NCBI RefSeq assembly: GCF_000772945.1
Contig: NZ_JPVN01000004.1
Location: 161,718 to 225,717 of the forward strand
DNA: 64,000 bases
Direction of reading: 5' to 3'
From: Ureibacillus manganicus DSM 26584
GTDB lineage: Bacteria > Bacillota > Bacilli > Bacillales_A > Planococcaceae
Each line of letters begins with the position of its first letter. Positions within the stretch are counted from its first letter, which is position 1. Shown here piece by piece: positions 24,501 to 35,391 of this stretch. The notes beneath the pieces are model-generated. The model saw only the letters and a program-made list of their open reading frames with translations, made no database searches and was not told the origin of the DNA. The translations under genes and the position numbers were made by a program.

Positions 24501-25053
24501 AGCTACTCCAGATTGGGTTAACTACATTTGTTTGTTACTATATCTGCACTTCGCACAGAAATAACGTGTAAAAAAGCTCCTTAGGATATATATCCTAAGG
24601 AGCTAAAATAACCTATTTCCAAATTTCCTGTACCACGTTAGTTTGCACCTGTTCGGCGCAGAACATAGAAAGATAAGATTACTAATACTTAAGTCATTAG
24701 CAATTGATTTACTACTCCCAAATAGGGTTAACTACATTTGTTTGTTGCTGTTGCTGCTCTTTCGCACAGAACTAACGTGGTTAAAATATAAACTCCCTAA
24801 GATGCATATCCTAAGGAGTTAAAATAACCTATTCCCAAATTTCCTGTACCACATTAGTTTGCACCTGTCGCAAGCTTTCGGTGCAGAACATAGAAAGATA
24901 AGATTACTAATACTTAAGTCATTAGCAATTAATTTACTACTCCCAAATAGGGTTAACTACATTTGTTTGTTGCTGTCGCTGCTCTTTCGCACAGAACTAA
25001 CGTGGTTAAAATATAAACTCCCTAAGATGCATATCCTAAGGAGTTAAAATAAC
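24501..25053. repeat. Array of five degenerate purA 3' ends downstream of purA
   Basis: Read on the minus strand, the last codons of purA ([10 protein letters not shown], stop) are repeated at about 24830-24865 and 24613-24648, giving units of 225 and 216 bp. A second type encoding QTNVVNPIWE and a stop lies at about 24937-24970 and 24711-24744, with a worn copy at 24501-24534. Each unit also carries a purA-like terminator hairpin (for example 24795-24825 and 25013-25044). Flanking GTTCTG...CGAAAG...CAG blocks are also shared. This resembles attachment-site scars from repeated integration at purA. Bases 24218-24500 hold no gene. Confidence 0.75.
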
Positions 25054-26340
25054 CTATTCCCAAATTTCCTGTACCACGTTAGTTTGTTCACGAGCTGGTC
25101 CTACAGAGAAAGTCATTAAGTTAATGCCTGTAAGTTCTACAACACGTTCAACATATTTACGTGCATTTTCAGGTAATTCGTCTAGTGTACGAACACCTGT
25201 AATGTCTTCTGACCAACCAGGTAATTCTTCGTAAACTGGTTTACAAGCTTCTAAGACATGTAAACTCGCTGGGTATTCAGTAATAATCTCACCATTGTAC
25301 TCATAAGCTGTGCAAATTTTAACTGTTTCTAAGCCAGAAAGTACGTCGATTGAGTTTAACGCTAAATCTGTAATTCCACTTACACGACGAGAGTGACGAA
25401 CTACTACAGAGTCAAACCAACCTACACGACGGGGACGACCAGTAGTTGTACCATATTCACGACCTACTTCTCGAATTTGGTGACCCACTTCATCGAATAA
25501 TTCTGTTGGGAATGGTCCATCACCTACACGAGAAGTATAAGCTTTAGATACTCCAACAACACGGGAAACATGGGAAGGACCTATTCCAGTACCTGTAGTT
25601 ACACCACCAGCAACTGGGTTAGATGATGTAACAAATGGATACGTACCATGGTCAACGTCTAACATTACTCCTTGTGCACCTTCAAATAATACACGTCCAC
25701 CTTCATCTAGTACGTCATTTAATACTTTCGAGGTATCTGTCACGTATTTTGCAATTTCTTGACCGTAACCATAATATTCTTCAAAAATATCGTCAAAATT
25801 TAAAGCTTCAACTTCATAAAACTTTACAAATAGACGGTTTTTCAACTCTAAATTCTCACGAAGTTTTTGTTCAAATACTTCACGATCCAATAAATCTGCA
25901 ATACGAATTCCCATACGTGCAATTTTATCTTGATAACATGGGCCAATGCCTTTAATTGTTGTACCAATTTTTTTATCTCCACGAGATTCCTCATCCACTT
26001 TATCCTGGTAAATGTGGTATGGAAGGATAACTTGAGCGCGGTTTGAAATTTGTAAGTTTGAAGTATCAATTCCACGTTCCTCTAAACCTTTTAATTCCTT
26101 TACGAGTGACTTTGGATTAATAACCATTCCGTTACCCATAATTGAAGTTTTTTCTTTATAAAAAATACCTGATGGAATTAAATGTAGCTTATAAGTTTCT
26201 TCACCAATTTTAATTGTATGTCCAGCATTATCCCCACCAGAAAAACGTGCAATTACATCTGCCTTTTTTGATAGGAAGTCTGTAATTTTCCCTTTACCTT
26301 CGTCTCCCCATTGTGTTCCAACAACTACTACTGATGTCAT
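25054..26340 (-). CDS. purA: Adenylosuccinate synthetase
   Basis: 428 aa, usual length. Converts IMP, aspartate and GTP to adenylosuccinate, the first committed step to AMP. Signature residues: '[19 protein letters not shown]' at the N-terminus (phosphate loop and catalytic Asp), His in 'GGDNAGHTI', 'GIGPCYQDK' and '[14 protein letters not shown]'. The C-terminus ([11 protein letters not shown]) is the sequence repeated in the array downstream. Gene stands alone with its own terminator-like hairpin; upstream 26341-26480 is an AT-rich promoter region. Confidence 0.98.
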   Translation of the reverse strand: MTSVVVVGTQWGDEGKGKITDFLSKKADVIARFSGGDNAGHTIKIGEETYKLHLIPSGIFYKEKTSIMGNGMVINPKSLVKELKGLEERGIDTSNLQISNRAQVILPYHIYQDKVDEESRGDKKIGTTIKGIGPCYQDKIARMGIRIADLLDREVFEQKLRENLELKNRLFVKFYEVEALNFDDIFEEYYGYGQEIAKYVTDTSKVLNDVLDEGGRVLFEGAQGVMLDVDHGTYPFVTSSNPVAGGVTTGTGIGPSHVSRVVGVSKAYTSRVGDGPFPTELFDEVGHQIREVGREYGTTTGRPRRVGWFDSVVVRHSRRVSGITDLALNSIDVLSGLETVKICTAYEYNGEIITEYPASLHVLEACKPVYEELPGWSEDITGVRTLDELPENARKYVERVVELTGINLMTFSVGPAREQTNVVQEIWE

Positions 26341-26480
26341 ATGAGCACCTCCGAAAGTCGCAAATTGCGTACTTTATACAATTTTAACGAGCAATTTAAA
26401 ACAAATCATTGCTCGACTCGTTTAAATCTTGCACTAAACAGAAATATTGTAACAATGATCATTAGTGTAGTCAATAAAAA

Positions 26481-26517
26481 ACGAACGTTACTAATCTGAC
26501 AGATTAATAATGTTCGT
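26481..26517 (-). terminator. Terminator after dnaB
   Basis: ACGAACGTTACTAATCT (26481-26497) pairs with AGATTAATAATGTTCGT (26501-26517), followed on the minus strand by TTTTTT. Confidence 0.85.
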
Positions 26518-26535
26518 GTTCTATTACTTTTGTTT

Positions 26536-27900
26536 TTACTCTCTATTTGGTTGCCCGCCTGGATGCTGTGACCAATCGATATTGATAAACTTATTAAATT
26601 CTTTTTTAAATGCTAGTGTTACAGTCCCTGTAGGACCGTTACGTTGCTTTGCGATAATAATTTCAATCATATTTTTGTTTTCAGATTCCTTATCATAATA
26701 ATCATCACGATATAGGAAGGCAACGATATCCGCATCTTGCTCAATACTTCCAGATTCACGAATGTCACTCATCATCGGGCGTTTATCTTGTCTTTGTTCA
26801 ACTCCACGAGATAACTGTGATAAGGCTATAACAGGTACTTTAAGTTCACGAGCCAATGCTTTTAAGGAACGGGAGATTTCAGAAACCTCTTGTTGACGGT
26901 TTTCTCCCGGTTTCCCACTTCCTTGGATTAGTTGTAGGTAGTCAATTAAAATCATCCCAAGGCCATGCTCCTGTGCAAGACGTCGACATTTCGCTCTTAA
27001 TTCACTAACACGTACCCCAGGTGTATCATCGATAAAGATACCTGAATTTGATAAGCTACCCATGGCCATCGTTAACTTACCCCAGTCTTCTGTGCTTAAA
27101 GCACCTGTACGTAAAGCTTGTGCATCGATGTTCCCTTCCGCACATAGCAAACGCATTACTAACTGTTCAGCTCCCATTTCGAGAGAAAATATTGCTACAT
27201 TTTCATTTGCTCTGATAGCTACGTTTTGCGCAATATTCAGGGCGAATGCTGTTTTCCCTACTGAAGGCCGTGCAGCAACAATGATTAAATCGTTACGTTG
27301 GAATCCAGCAGTCATTTTATCTAAATCTTTGAATCCTGTTGGAATTCCTGTAACGTCCCCTTTTCGATTTTGAAGCTGTTCAATATTATCATACGTATTT
27401 ACAAGGACGTCTTTAATATGTTTGAAGTCTCCTGAATTTTTTCGGTTGGAAACTTCCATAACTTTTTTTTCAGCTTCTGATAAAAGAGCAGCTACTTCAT
27501 CTTCTCTTGTATACCCGTCTTCAACGATGTTAGTTGCTACTCGTATTAAGCGACGTAATAATGATTTTTCTTCTATGATTTTCGCATAATGTCCTACGTT
27601 TGCCGCAGTTGGTACCGCATTAGCTAATTCAGTGAGATAGGAAAGCCCCCCCACATCCTCAAGCTCTTTTTTACTCGATAATTCTTCTGTTACCGTAACG
27701 ACATCAATTGGTTTACCATGATCACTTAAGTCAAGCATCGTTTGAAAAATCTTCTGATGGCTAAGACGATAAAAATCTTCTGCTAATAATATTTCAGAAG
27801 CAGTAATTAATGCAGTTGGATCTAGAAAAACTGCACCTAAAACAGATTGCTCTGCTTCATGATTATGAGGTGGGACCCGATCCATCATGGTATTAGTCAT
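26536..27900 (-). CDS. dnaB: Replicative DNA helicase DnaB (B. subtilis dnaC)
   Basis: 454 aa. N-terminal DnaB domain ('PPHNHEAEQSVLGAVFLDP') and a RecA-like C-terminal domain with Walker A 'ARPSVGKTAFALN', Walker B 'GMILIDYLQLIQG' and 'SQLSRGVEQRQDKRPMMSD'. It is the hexameric 5'-3' helicase that drives the replication fork. No intein is seen (normal length). It follows rplI by 12 bases, the conserved gdpP-rplI-dnaB order, and a terminator closes the unit. Confidence 0.98.
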   Translation of the reverse strand: MTNTMMDRVPPHNHEAEQSVLGAVFLDPTALITASEILLAEDFYRLSHQKIFQTMLDLSDHGKPIDVVTVTEELSSKKELEDVGGLSYLTELANAVPTAANVGHYAKIIEEKSLLRRLIRVATNIVEDGYTREDEVAALLSEAEKKVMEVSNRKNSGDFKHIKDVLVNTYDNIEQLQNRKGDVTGIPTGFKDLDKMTAGFQRNDLIIVAARPSVGKTAFALNIAQNVAIRANENVAIFSLEMGAEQLVMRLLCAEGNIDAQALRTGALSTEDWGKLTMAMGSLSNSGIFIDDTPGVRVSELRAKCRRLAQEHGLGMILIDYLQLIQGSGKPGENRQQEVSEISRSLKALARELKVPVIALSQLSRGVEQRQDKRPMMSDIRESGSIEQDADIVAFLYRDDYYDKESENKNMIEIIIAKQRNGPTGTVTLAFKKEFNKFINIDWSQHPGGQPNRE

Positions 27901-27912
27901 ACCATTCTCTCC

Positions 27913-28359
27913 TTACGCTTCTTCAGTTACGTGAACTTTTAACGTTGCTTTCACTTCTTGATGTAATTTAACTGGAATATTTGTATAACCTAAAGATCTG
28001 ATTCCTTCACTTTCCATCTTACGTTTATCGATTTTAATGCCGTGTGCTTTTTGAAGCTCGTCCGCAACTTGTTTCGTTGATACAGAACCAAATAAACGTC
28101 CACCTTCACCAGACTTCGCTTTAATTTCCACTGTTAGTTGTTCTATTGTTTCTTTTAACTCTTTTGCTGCTTGTAATTCAGCTGCTGCATTTTTTTCTTC
28201 TAATTTTTTTTGACCTTCAATTTGACTTAATGCTTGTTTAGAAGCTTCTACAGCATAACCATTTTTAATTAAAAAGTTTTGTGCATAGCCATCAGCTACG
28301 TTTTTAACTTCGCCTTTTTTCCCTTTTCCTTTAACGTCTTTTAAGAATACAACTTTCAT
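27913..28359 (-). CDS. rplI: 50S ribosomal protein bL9
   Basis: 148 aa. Begins '[20 protein letters not shown]' and '[16 protein letters not shown]', the bL9 N-domain signature that binds 23S rRNA at the L1 stalk base. A long connecting helix follows (about 40-75), then a C-terminal domain with '[16 protein letters not shown]'. The start overlaps the gdpP stop by 4 bases (ATGA), so translation is coupled. Confidence 0.97.
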   Translation of the reverse strand: MKVVFLKDVKGKGKKGEVKNVADGYAQNFLIKNGYAVEASKQALSQIEGQKKLEEKNAAAELQAAKELKETIEQLTVEIKAKSGEGGRLFGSVSTKQVADELQKAHGIKIDKRKMESEGIRSLGYTNIPVKLHQEVKATLKVHVTEEA

Positions 28360-30329
28360 TCTTCATTACTCCCTTCATATATCTCCATTATTGCTTTTTT
28401 CAATAATTGTCGTGCTTCAGAAATTGTTTCTACTTCCATCTGGCAAGCTGCATTAGTTAAATGGCCGCCTCCACCAAGTTTCTCCATAATCAATTGAACA
28501 TTGATTTCACCAAGAGATCTAGCGCTAATTCCTATTAAACCATCCGAACGATGTGCAATAACAAATGATGCTGATACGTCCTTCATAGCTAATAGTATGT
28601 CTGCTGTTTGTGCGATGAGCACAGTATCATAGAATCGATTATCTTCACCATGAGCGATTGCCATTCCTGGATAGACAAACTCCACAGTTTGAATAATTTT
28701 AGATCGCTCAATATAAGTGTTTACATCTTCCTTTAATAATCTTTGGACTAGAATTGTATCGGCGCCATAAGTTCGTAAGTAAGATGCCGCCTCAAACGTT
28801 CTTGCACCAGTACGAAGAGTAAAACTTTTTGTATCAACGATAATTCCAGATAATAAAGCAGTTGCTTCTAATTTGGATATTCTATTGACTTCAGGTTGAT
28901 ATTCTAAAAGCTCTGTTACAAGTTCGCATGTTGAGGAAGCATAAGGTTCCATGTAAACAAGGGTTGGATTTGCTATGAAATCTTCCCCTCTACGGTGATG
29001 ATCGATAATGACAACTTTATCACACAGATCAAGTAGTTGCTCGTTAATAACTAAGCTTGGCTTATGAGTATCAACCACAACTAACAGTGATTTTTCAGTC
29101 ATTTTTGCTTGTGCTTCTTCAGGAGTGATGAAATTCCCGTAAATCTCTGGGCTCTTTTCTATCTCTTGGAATAGGCGACTTACACTTCCATTTAACTCAT
29201 CAAAGTTTACAACCACATAGCCTTTAACTTTGTTTTTTTCAACCATTTTTCGAACACCCATACTGGCACCAATGGAGTCCATATCAGGGTTCTTATGGCC
29301 CATAATAAACACTTGGTCACTTTCTTGGATTAAATCTTGTAAAGCATGGGAGATTACACGTGCTCTCACGCGAGTTCGCTTTTCAACAGGATTCGTTTTA
29401 CCACCATAAAATTTCAATTTTCCATCTGGTTGTTTAATGGCGATTTGGTCTCCACCCCGACCTAATACAAGATCCAAGCTTGACTGTGCAAGCTCACCAA
29501 GTTTAATAAGTGAGGATGAACCTGCACCTACACCGATACTTAATGTTAGTGAGAGGTTTTTTTGTGAAGTTTTTTCACGAATATCATCTAATATCGCAAA
29601 TTTACCTTTTTCAATTTCTTTCAAAATTGATTCGTTTAATATAGCTAAAAACCGATCTGATGAAATTCTTCGAGCATAGATTCCAAATTTAGCTGCCCAT
29701 TCATTAATAATTGATGTAACCAATGTATTTGTTAAACTTCTATTTTGATCGTCCATTCCTTGGGTAATTTCGTCATAATTATCAATAAATAAAATAGCGA
29801 TTACAGTTCGATCTGCATAATATTTCGTTTCAATTTTTAACTGTTCAGTTACGTCAAAGAAATATAATAGTCTTTCTGTCTGTTTATAGATCACCTGATA
29901 TTTTCGTTCTCCAATAGTGACGACAAATTCATGTTTTTCATCAGACTTTGTTAATTGTCGTAAATCCTCTGAAAGAGCGAATAATTCCTCTCCTAAAAGG
30001 CTATCTACTTTTAGTATATTGAGCATAAAAGGATTCGCCCACTCAATCATATATTTATCATTGATAAGTAAAATCCCTATTGGCATTTCTAATAATGCTT
30101 CTTCTCCAACCTTTTTTAATCGATAAGAAAGCGATTCAATATACTTTTCGATTTTTATATAGGATTGCTTCTCGACTTTCCATGCATGAGCAATTCCAAC
30201 AGCCATTACTATTGCCACAGATATACCAACCCAAATATTCCAAATGAGTAGTAAAATCACTGCAATTAGTCCAATAATTGATAAATACAGAAGTGGATGT
30301 CGTATTGGTCTTTTCCTATAAGTATCCAT
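28356..30329 (-). CDS. gdpP: Cyclic-di-AMP phosphodiesterase GdpP
   Basis: 657 aa. Two membrane helices at the N-terminus (about 14-50), a PAS domain (about 85-150), a degenerate GGDEF domain ('[14 protein letters not shown]' in place of GGDEF, normal for this family), then DHH ('[19 protein letters not shown]', 'VDTHKPSLV', '[12 protein letters not shown]') and DHHA1 ('[14 protein letters not shown]'). It hydrolyses c-di-AMP to pApA and so affects potassium uptake, cell-wall stress and beta-lactam tolerance. It follows yybS by 12 bases and overlaps rplI. Confidence 0.96.
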   Translation of the reverse strand: MDTYRKRPIRHPLLYLSIIGLIAVILLLIWNIWVGISVAIVMAVGIAHAWKVEKQSYIKIEKYIESLSYRLKKVGEEALLEMPIGILLINDKYMIEWANPFMLNILKVDSLLGEELFALSEDLRQLTKSDEKHEFVVTIGERKYQVIYKQTERLLYFFDVTEQLKIETKYYADRTVIAILFIDNYDEITQGMDDQNRSLTNTLVTSIINEWAAKFGIYARRISSDRFLAILNESILKEIEKGKFAILDDIREKTSQKNLSLTLSIGVGAGSSSLIKLGELAQSSLDLVLGRGGDQIAIKQPDGKLKFYGGKTNPVEKRTRVRARVISHALQDLIQESDQVFIMGHKNPDMDSIGASMGVRKMVEKNKVKGYVVVNFDELNGSVSRLFQEIEKSPEIYGNFITPEEAQAKMTEKSLLVVVDTHKPSLVINEQLLDLCDKVVIIDHHRRGEDFIANPTLVYMEPYASSTCELVTELLEYQPEVNRISKLEATALLSGIIVDTKSFTLRTGARTFEAASYLRTYGADTILVQRLLKEDVNTYIERSKIIQTVEFVYPGMAIAHGEDNRFYDTVLIAQTADILLAMKDVSASFVIAHRSDGLIGISARSLGEINVQLIMEKLGGGGHLTNAACQMEVETISEARQLLKKAIMEIYEGSNEE

Positions 30330-30341
30330 GAGATCAGCTCC

Positions 30342-31286
30342 TTACTTCTGTGTCTTATCTTTTACTAGTGAGCGAATGTTGAAACCTAAATCCACTATTC
30401 CTATTAAGATAACAAGGTTGTAAAAAGGAATTGTCAATATGATTACAAGAACTTTTACAAGGTTAGTTAATTTAACTTTCTTGTCTATGAAATAGAGAAT
30501 AAATGATAGTCCTTGAATCGTTAATAACACCCATAAAATCATAGATAAATTTAAACAAATAACATATAAGGTCGAACCAATTTCAGGTCGCACAAACATA
30601 TTAACCGATAGTACGATTAAGTAATACCAAAGAATTGATTTAGGTAATTTTAGATCTTTTAAAGCATTAAATTTTGGAACCGTTACACCTAAACGTTTTA
30701 AGATTGGTAAATTAATCGAAATAATGACTAATGCCAATGCAAACGCTGCTAAAGTAACAGCAGCTGGTATTGTAATTTCTAATGTCAAAAAGAGTAACTC
30801 TAAATTTTCTTGTGTTATCGGAGATTGACCTGTAACATTTTGCGCAAGTTTAAAAGACTGTTCGTAACTTGTACGTAGCATTTGCATAGATTCTTTAATA
30901 AAGTCAATTTCAAACAATTTCAAAGTGATCAAATAATCAATTGCAAAAGTAATTAAAACCGTAAGTCCCGTTGACATAAGGATAAATATTTTGCTTTTCT
31001 TAAGCTTTAAATTAATCCCTATAACAAAGCCAATTGCAGCAAAAATCATAGAAAACGGTAATATTAACAATCCACCAATAAAGAAAGTTAGGACACATCC
31101 AAGTATTGCGACTAAGATTGATTGATTTCGTTCATAATTGGCGCTATACCATGCGAGTGGCAATGGCGCAAATAAAGTTGCAACAATGCTCACAAGTGGA
31201 ACATATATTGCAATAGCAATTAATACTACAAATATGGCAATCATCATTGCACCTTGAGCAAGTCCCTTAGTTTTATTATTCGGCAT
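30342..31286 (-). CDS. yybS: DUF2232 membrane protein YybS
   Basis: 314 aa polytopic protein with about seven to eight hydrophobic segments, starting 'GAMMIAIFVVLIAIAIYVPL'. YybS-type proteins (DUF2232) lie upstream of gdpP and rplI throughout Bacillaceae; the fold resembles ECF transporter substrate-binding components, but the substrate is unknown. Ribosome site AAGGAAGG. First gene of the yybS-gdpP-rplI-dnaB run. A GTATAT/AT-rich promoter region lies in the 217 bases to the MCP gene. Confidence 0.88.
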   Translation of the reverse strand: MPNNKTKGLAQGAMMIAIFVVLIAIAIYVPLVSIVATLFAPLPLAWYSANYERNQSILVAILGCVLTFFIGGLLILPFSMIFAAIGFVIGINLKLKKSKIFILMSTGLTVLITFAIDYLITLKLFEIDFIKESMQMLRTSYEQSFKLAQNVTGQSPITQENLELLFLTLEITIPAAVTLAAFALALVIISINLPILKRLGVTVPKFNALKDLKLPKSILWYYLIVLSVNMFVRPEIGSTLYVICLNLSMILWVLLTIQGLSFILYFIDKKVKLTNLVKVLVIILTIPFYNLVILIGIVDLGFNIRSLVKDKTQK

Positions 31287-31444
31287 TTAAAACCTTCCTT
31301 TTAGCTAGTTCAGATATATACTCATTCGTATATTGTATCACTTTTTCAACTATTGGACAAAAATGCGAGAGTGAGGATTATGACTAAAGTATAATTGGAA
31401 TTGGATTATAGAAGGAATTTAAATGGATTCTTCTAAACACAAAA

Positions 31445-31485
31445 GGGGCTTGCCAATAGTTATATATTCTACCTATTGGAGCCCC
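31445..31485 (-). terminator. Terminator after the MCP gene
   Basis: GGGGC...CAATAG (31445-31459) pairs with CTATTG...GCCCC (31473-31485), followed on the minus strand by TTTT. Confidence 0.75.
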
Positions 31486-31503
31486 ATGTGTTATGAAATG
31501 CTT

Positions 31504-33195
31504 TTAAAGCTTAAATTTATTGACTAAACCATTTAGTTTTTCAGCTAACTGAGAAAGGTCATTGGCACTGTTAGAAACCTCATCCATCGAGCTACTTATT
31601 TGTTGAGTTGATGCAGAAGTTTGTTCTACACCTGCGGCTGATTCTTCTGAAATAGCAGCGATTTCCGAGATATAACCATTCATTTTTTCACTGTCTGTTG
31701 CAATGTTTGAAAGATTCTTAGAAACTGTAGATATACTATTTGCCATCTCCATTATGCTAGCGTTAATACCAGCAAATGTTTCTTGAGTGTTTTCTATTTG
31801 GGTTGTTCCCAGTACGACTTCCTTATATCCATCTTGTAATGCTGCTGTTACTACACTTGTTTCATTTTGTATACCAGTAACGATTTCAGTAATATCAGTT
31901 ACAGATCTAGAGACTTGTTCAGCAAGTTTTCTTACTTCATCCGCAACTACAGCAAAACTTTTGCCATGCTCACCTGCTCGTGCTGCCTCAATAGCTGCAT
32001 TTAGAGCTAGTAGGTTTGTCTGATCAGCAATTTCATGAATAACTGAAACTAATTTTGATATTTCTTGTGATTTTATGTCTAAGCCCTGTACCTTTTGAAC
32101 AGAGTCTTGTACAATTCGGTCAATCTTAGCCATTTGATCATTCGATGATTCCATCAATTGACTGCCTTCGATAGTCATACGTATAACTTCGTCTGAAGAC
32201 TTCTGAACGTTTTCACCCATTGTATTTGCTTCTATAACAGAAGTTGAAAATGACCCCATGAGGGAAGCAAGTTCACTAGCCGTTTTCGCCTCTGATTCTG
32301 TACCAGCGGCTAACTCTTGCATAGTAGCTGCGATTTGCTCTGTACCTGTACTTACTTCATTTGCAGATTGAGTAAGTTCTTCACTTTGCCCTGTTATTGA
32401 TCCTGAGACACCGTTAATTTCCGTTAGTAATTCACGAATACTATTATTCATTTCATTAGTTGCAACAACCAATTGACCTACTTCGTCTTGTGATTTTACT
32501 TCTAATGGTTCATTGCTTAAATCACCTGATGCAATCAACTTCATTCTTTCTTTCACTTTAATTATCGGTTTAGAAATAATATTGGAAGTAATGAATGCAG
32601 CAGCTAAACTTATTAGAATCACTAATATTGGCACTACAATTGCTAGAAATAATGTACTTTTACCATTTTCAATGATTGTTGTCCCAGCGGCACTAATCGA
32701 ATCTCTACTTTGATCTGCCAATTCATCATAACCTGCCAAAAGTTCTCGAACCACCGAATCTTTTTTAGCTAAATTTTCTCTAGCTAATTCAATATTACCT
32801 TTTTCATACTCCTCAAAAACATCACTTGCTACATATGTTCGCCACTCAATAGTCTTTTTAATGAGTGCATCAAATTCCTCAGAAGCTCCTATTTCTCTAA
32901 TATTTGCTTCTAATTGTTTACCCTCTTCAGTATAATCATTAAAACGGTCTTTAAAGTCACCACCGAATAAAACATAGCCACGAGCTGTTGATATTCGATT
33001 CGCAATTGTAGTTGCCATTTCTTGATTTGCGATTAAAATTGGAAGCTCTTTTTCTATAATATTTCTTGCTTCCTCGTTACTTTTTACTACCGATGAATAA
33101 TTATAAATACCATATACTAAAATTAATAATATGACTAATGAAAACCCAAATAGCATTTTCATCCGCAAACTTTTAAATGAAATACCTTTCTTCAC
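31504..33195 (-). CDS. Methyl-accepting chemotaxis protein
   Basis: Start set at GTG 33195 (GGAGCAGGA upstream); the longer frame has no ribosome site. 563 aa. Membrane helix at about 13-33 ('[19 protein letters not shown]'), a helical bundle sensor (about 40-180, 4HB-type), second helix about 183-205, HAMP ('[20 protein letters not shown]'), then the signalling domain with the conserved hairpin tip '[20 protein letters not shown]' and '[17 protein letters not shown]'. It relays attractant or repellent binding to CheA. The ligand is not predictable. It is a single gene inserted between rpsR and yybS, not part of the usual order. Confidence 0.92.
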   Translation of the reverse strand: MKKGISFKSLRMKMLFGFSLVILLILVYGIYNYSSVVKSNEEARNIIEKELPILIANQEMATTIANRISTARGYVLFGGDFKDRFNDYTEEGKQLEANIREIGASEEFDALIKKTIEWRTYVASDVFEEYEKGNIELARENLAKKDSVVRELLAGYDELADQSRDSISAAGTTIIENGKSTLFLAIVVPILVILISLAAAFITSNIISKPIIKVKERMKLIASGDLSNEPLEVKSQDEVGQLVVATNEMNNSIRELLTEINGVSGSITGQSEELTQSANEVSTGTEQIAATMQELAAGTESEAKTASELASLMGSFSTSVIEANTMGENVQKSSDEVIRMTIEGSQLMESSNDQMAKIDRIVQDSVQKVQGLDIKSQEISKLVSVIHEIADQTNLLALNAAIEAARAGEHGKSFAVVADEVRKLAEQVSRSVTDITEIVTGIQNETSVVTAALQDGYKEVVLGTTQIENTQETFAGINASIMEMANSISTVSKNLSNIATDSEKMNGYISEIAAISEESAAGVEQTSASTQQISSSMDEVSNSANDLSQLAEKLNGLVNKFKL

Positions 33196-33409
33196 TACTC
33201 CTGCTCCATTTCTTATAATATTTATACACAAACAAATGTTACTAATCATTAACAATTGTTACATATCATTTTTTCTAAATCAATGGTACTTAATTGATAA
33301 AATCCTAACATAATAATCAGGAAATGACCTTCAAACCATCTCTTTATAACCATAAAAATTCCATTAAATAGTTAATGTTAAATCTTTGTTCTTTGTACAA
33401 ATAAAAAAA

Positions 33410-33440
33410 CACAACAAAGGTTTTAAAAACCCTTGTTGTG
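33410..33440 (-). terminator. Terminator of the rpsF-ssb-rpsR operon
   Basis: CACAACAAAGG (33410-33420) pairs with CCTTGTTGTG (33431-33440), followed on the minus strand by TTTTTTT. Confidence 0.88.
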
Positions 33441-33453
33441 CTTTATATAAATC

Positions 33454-33693
33454 TTATTTGTCTTCAGCTACGAATGGAAGAAGTGCCATAATACGAGAAC
33501 GTTTAATAGCTGTAGTTAATTTACGTTGGTATTTTGCACTTGTACCAGTTACGCGACGTGGAAGAATTTTCCCACGTTCAGAGATGAACTTTTTAAGTAA
33601 ATCTACATCTTTATAGTCGATGTTCGTAATGTTGTTAGAAGTGAAGTAGCAAACTTTACGGCGTTTGCGGCCTCCGCGACGTTGTGCTGCCAT
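33454..33693 (-). CDS. rpsR: 30S ribosomal protein bS18
   Basis: 79 aa. Typical bS18: basic N-terminus ('[20 protein letters not shown]'), '[20 protein letters not shown]' and '[20 protein letters not shown]'. It binds 16S rRNA together with bS6. Single Cys (residue 15) rather than a CxxC zinc pair. Last gene of rpsF-ssb-rpsR; strong ribosome site (AGGAGG). Confidence 0.98.
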   Translation of the reverse strand: MAAQRRGGRKRRKVCYFTSNNITNIDYKDVDLLKKFISERGKILPRRVTGTSAKYQRKLTTAIKRSRIMALLPFVAEDK

Positions 33694-33749
33694 TTACTTT
33701 TCCTCCTTTATAAGTTTTTAACTAGCGTATTTTCGTCCAACGCTAGTGG

Positions 33750-34301
33750 TTAGAATGGTAAGTCATCTTCAGAGACTTCAATCGGTCCTTTGCTAGAAGC
33801 AAATGGATCCTCATCCATTCTTGTATAATTTTGCTGATTTTGAGGCGGTTGATAGGAAGCAAACGGATCCTGTTGTTGCTGGTTGCCACCATACTGTGGT
33901 TGGCTTGTACCATAACCAGGCTGATTGCCATATGATGACTGTGCTCCATACTGCTGCTGAGTGGCACCTCCACTACGTGGTTCTAAGAACTGTACTGAAT
34001 CTGCAACTACATCTGTTGTATAAACACGCTTTCCGTCTTGACCTTCAAAGCTTCCTGTCTGAATTCGGCCTTCAACTCCGATCAAACTTCCTTTTTTCAT
34101 AAAGTTTGCTAAGTTTTCAGCTTGTTTTCTCCATGCAATGCAGCCAATGAAATCCGCTTCGCGTTCACCTGATTGGCTCGAAAATGTTCGGTTCACAGCA
34201 ACTGTAAAACGAGTCATCGGAACGCCACTTGGTGTATAGCGTAGCTCAGGATCTTTCGTTAGTCTTCCAACTAATACGACACGGTTAATCATCTTATACA
34301 A
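33750..34301 (-). CDS. ssb: Single-stranded DNA-binding protein SsbA
   Basis: 183 aa. OB fold at about 1-105 ('[20 protein letters not shown]', '[17 protein letters not shown]'), a Gln/Gly/Tyr-rich flexible linker, and the conserved acidic tip 'SEDDLPF' that recruits replication and repair partners. It protects ssDNA at forks. Located between rpsF and rpsR as in B. subtilis, so expression follows ribosome synthesis with extra DNA-damage control usual for this operon. Ribosome site GGAGG. Confidence 0.98.
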   Translation of the reverse strand: MYKMINRVVLVGRLTKDPELRYTPSGVPMTRFTVAVNRTFSSQSGEREADFIGCIAWRKQAENLANFMKKGSLIGVEGRIQTGSFEGQDGKRVYTTDVVADSVQFLEPRSGGATQQQYGAQSSYGNQPGYGTSQPQYGGNQQQQDPFASYQPPQNQQNYTRMDEDPFASSKGPIEVSEDDLPF

Positions 34302-34338
34302 CCTCCTTTTTTCAGCATTTTGTTTATTTTAAAATTTA

Positions 34339-34626
34339 TTAAGCATCTTGGCGAACAGCGATGTGACGAATAACGTCTTCGCTAATGTTAGCGATACGAG
34401 TGTACTCATCAATTGCTTCAGTACCAGCGTTTACTTTCACGATTTGGTAGTAACCTTCGCGTAAGTCGTTGATTTCATAAGCTAAGCGGCGTTTACCCCA
34501 CTCTTTTGCTTCGATGATTTCTGCACCATTTGAAGTTAATGCTTCAGTTAAGCGTTCTACAACAGCTTTTTTAGCTTCGTCTTCAATGTTTGGGCGAATG
34601 ATGTACATTAATTCATACTTTCTCAT
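34339..34626 (-). CDS. rpsF: 30S ribosomal protein bS6
   Basis: Start set at ATG 34626 (AAGGAGGTG upstream); the longer frame lacks a ribosome site. 95 aa: '[20 protein letters not shown]', '[20 protein letters not shown]', '[20 protein letters not shown]', then a short tail. It pairs with bS18 on the 30S platform. First gene of rpsF-ssb-rpsR. A ribosomal-protein leader is known upstream of rpsF in Bacillales; I could not confirm its motif here. Confidence 0.97.
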   Translation of the reverse strand: MRKYELMYIIRPNIEDEAKKAVVERLTEALTSNGAEIIEAKEWGKRRLAYEINDLREGYYQIVKVNAGTEAIDEYTRIANISEDVIRHIAVRQDA

Positions 34627-34803
34627 CTTTATTTTGCACCTCCTTATGGACTTTGGCTCACCAACAATAGGGAGCAAGGAGTGAATAATCTTGTTACTCA
34701 CATCTTCGAATTGTATCATAGAACAAGTGACCTTGCAATAAATAATATCAAATCCCATTCAATAAGTAATTCAGTTATAATAATAGTAATGGAGGTGGAA
34801 AAT

Positions 34804-35349
34804 TTGAAAGATACATTAAACCCTCGAATTATTGAATTAGATATGAAAAAAATAGCTAAAGCAAATCTTTGGGCTACTTTATGGTTAACGATTTTATTTA
34901 TTATTATTAATAGCCTAATTCATCAAAGATTTTCAATGTCGATTAGTTTTTGGACTTTTTTAGTTTTTATTATTAGTTATTTTGCATTAATTGCTTTACA
35001 TGAAATTTTTCATTTAATCGGCTTTGTGTTATTTGGTAAAGTGAAATTTAAGGAACTAGACTACGGGGTGAATTTAAAACTTGGCATTGCTTATGCAACA
35101 ACGTCGAAACCTTTAAAGAATCATATTATGAGAAAAGCTATAATGCTTCCATTTTGGACGACAGGTGTTTTGCCTACTATTATCGGATTTGCAATAGATT
35201 CATATTTAGTTGTAATTCTTGGTGCATTCTTAATAGCTGGCGCAGTTGGTGACTTTTACATGTATAAGGAATTGAAAAACTTCCCAGATAATAGTTTGGT
35301 GAAAGATGATCCTCAATTACCTAAGCTTTATGTATATGATGCAAACTAA
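34804..35349 (+). CDS. DUF3267-type membrane zinc-metalloprotease-like protein
   Basis: Start set at TTG 34804, with GGAGGTGG 8 bases upstream; the longer frame overlaps rpsF upstream sequence. 181 aa with four membrane segments. 'ALHEIFHLIGFVLFGKVKF' carries an HExxH motif (His-Glu-x-x-His) inside a membrane helix, the mark of putative zincin peptidases of the DUF3267 family. Substrate and role are unknown. It lies between rpsF and a minus-strand dehydrogenase and shares a bidirectional terminator with the latter. Confidence 0.75.
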   Translation: MKDTLNPRIIELDMKKIAKANLWATLWLTILFIIINSLIHQRFSMSISFWTFLVFIISYFALIALHEIFHLIGFVLFGKVKFKELDYGVNLKLGIAYATTSKPLKNHIMRKAIMLPFWTTGVLPTIIGFAIDSYLVVILGAFLIAGAVGDFYMYKELKNFPDNSLVKDDPQLPKLYVYDAN

Positions 35350-35350
35350 A

Positions 35351-35381
35351 ACTACCCACTTAATTTGTAAAAGTGAGTAGT
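35351..35381. terminator. Bidirectional terminator between the DUF3267 gene and the acyl-CoA dehydrogenase-like gene
   Basis: ACTACCCACTT (35351-35361) pairs with AAGTGAGTAGT (35371-35381), followed by TTTTT on the plus strand and TTTT on the minus strand. Confidence 0.8.
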
Positions 35382-35391
35382 TTTTATATTC

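Noticed and set aside
24859..25047. 62-codon plus-strand ORF downstream of purA
   Set aside because: It runs through the purA-tail repeat array on the opposite strand and has no ribosome site; the repeats explain the openness.
33743..33973. 76-codon minus-strand ORF in ssb
   Set aside because: Alternative frame of the repetitive Gln/Gly-rich linker of ssb.
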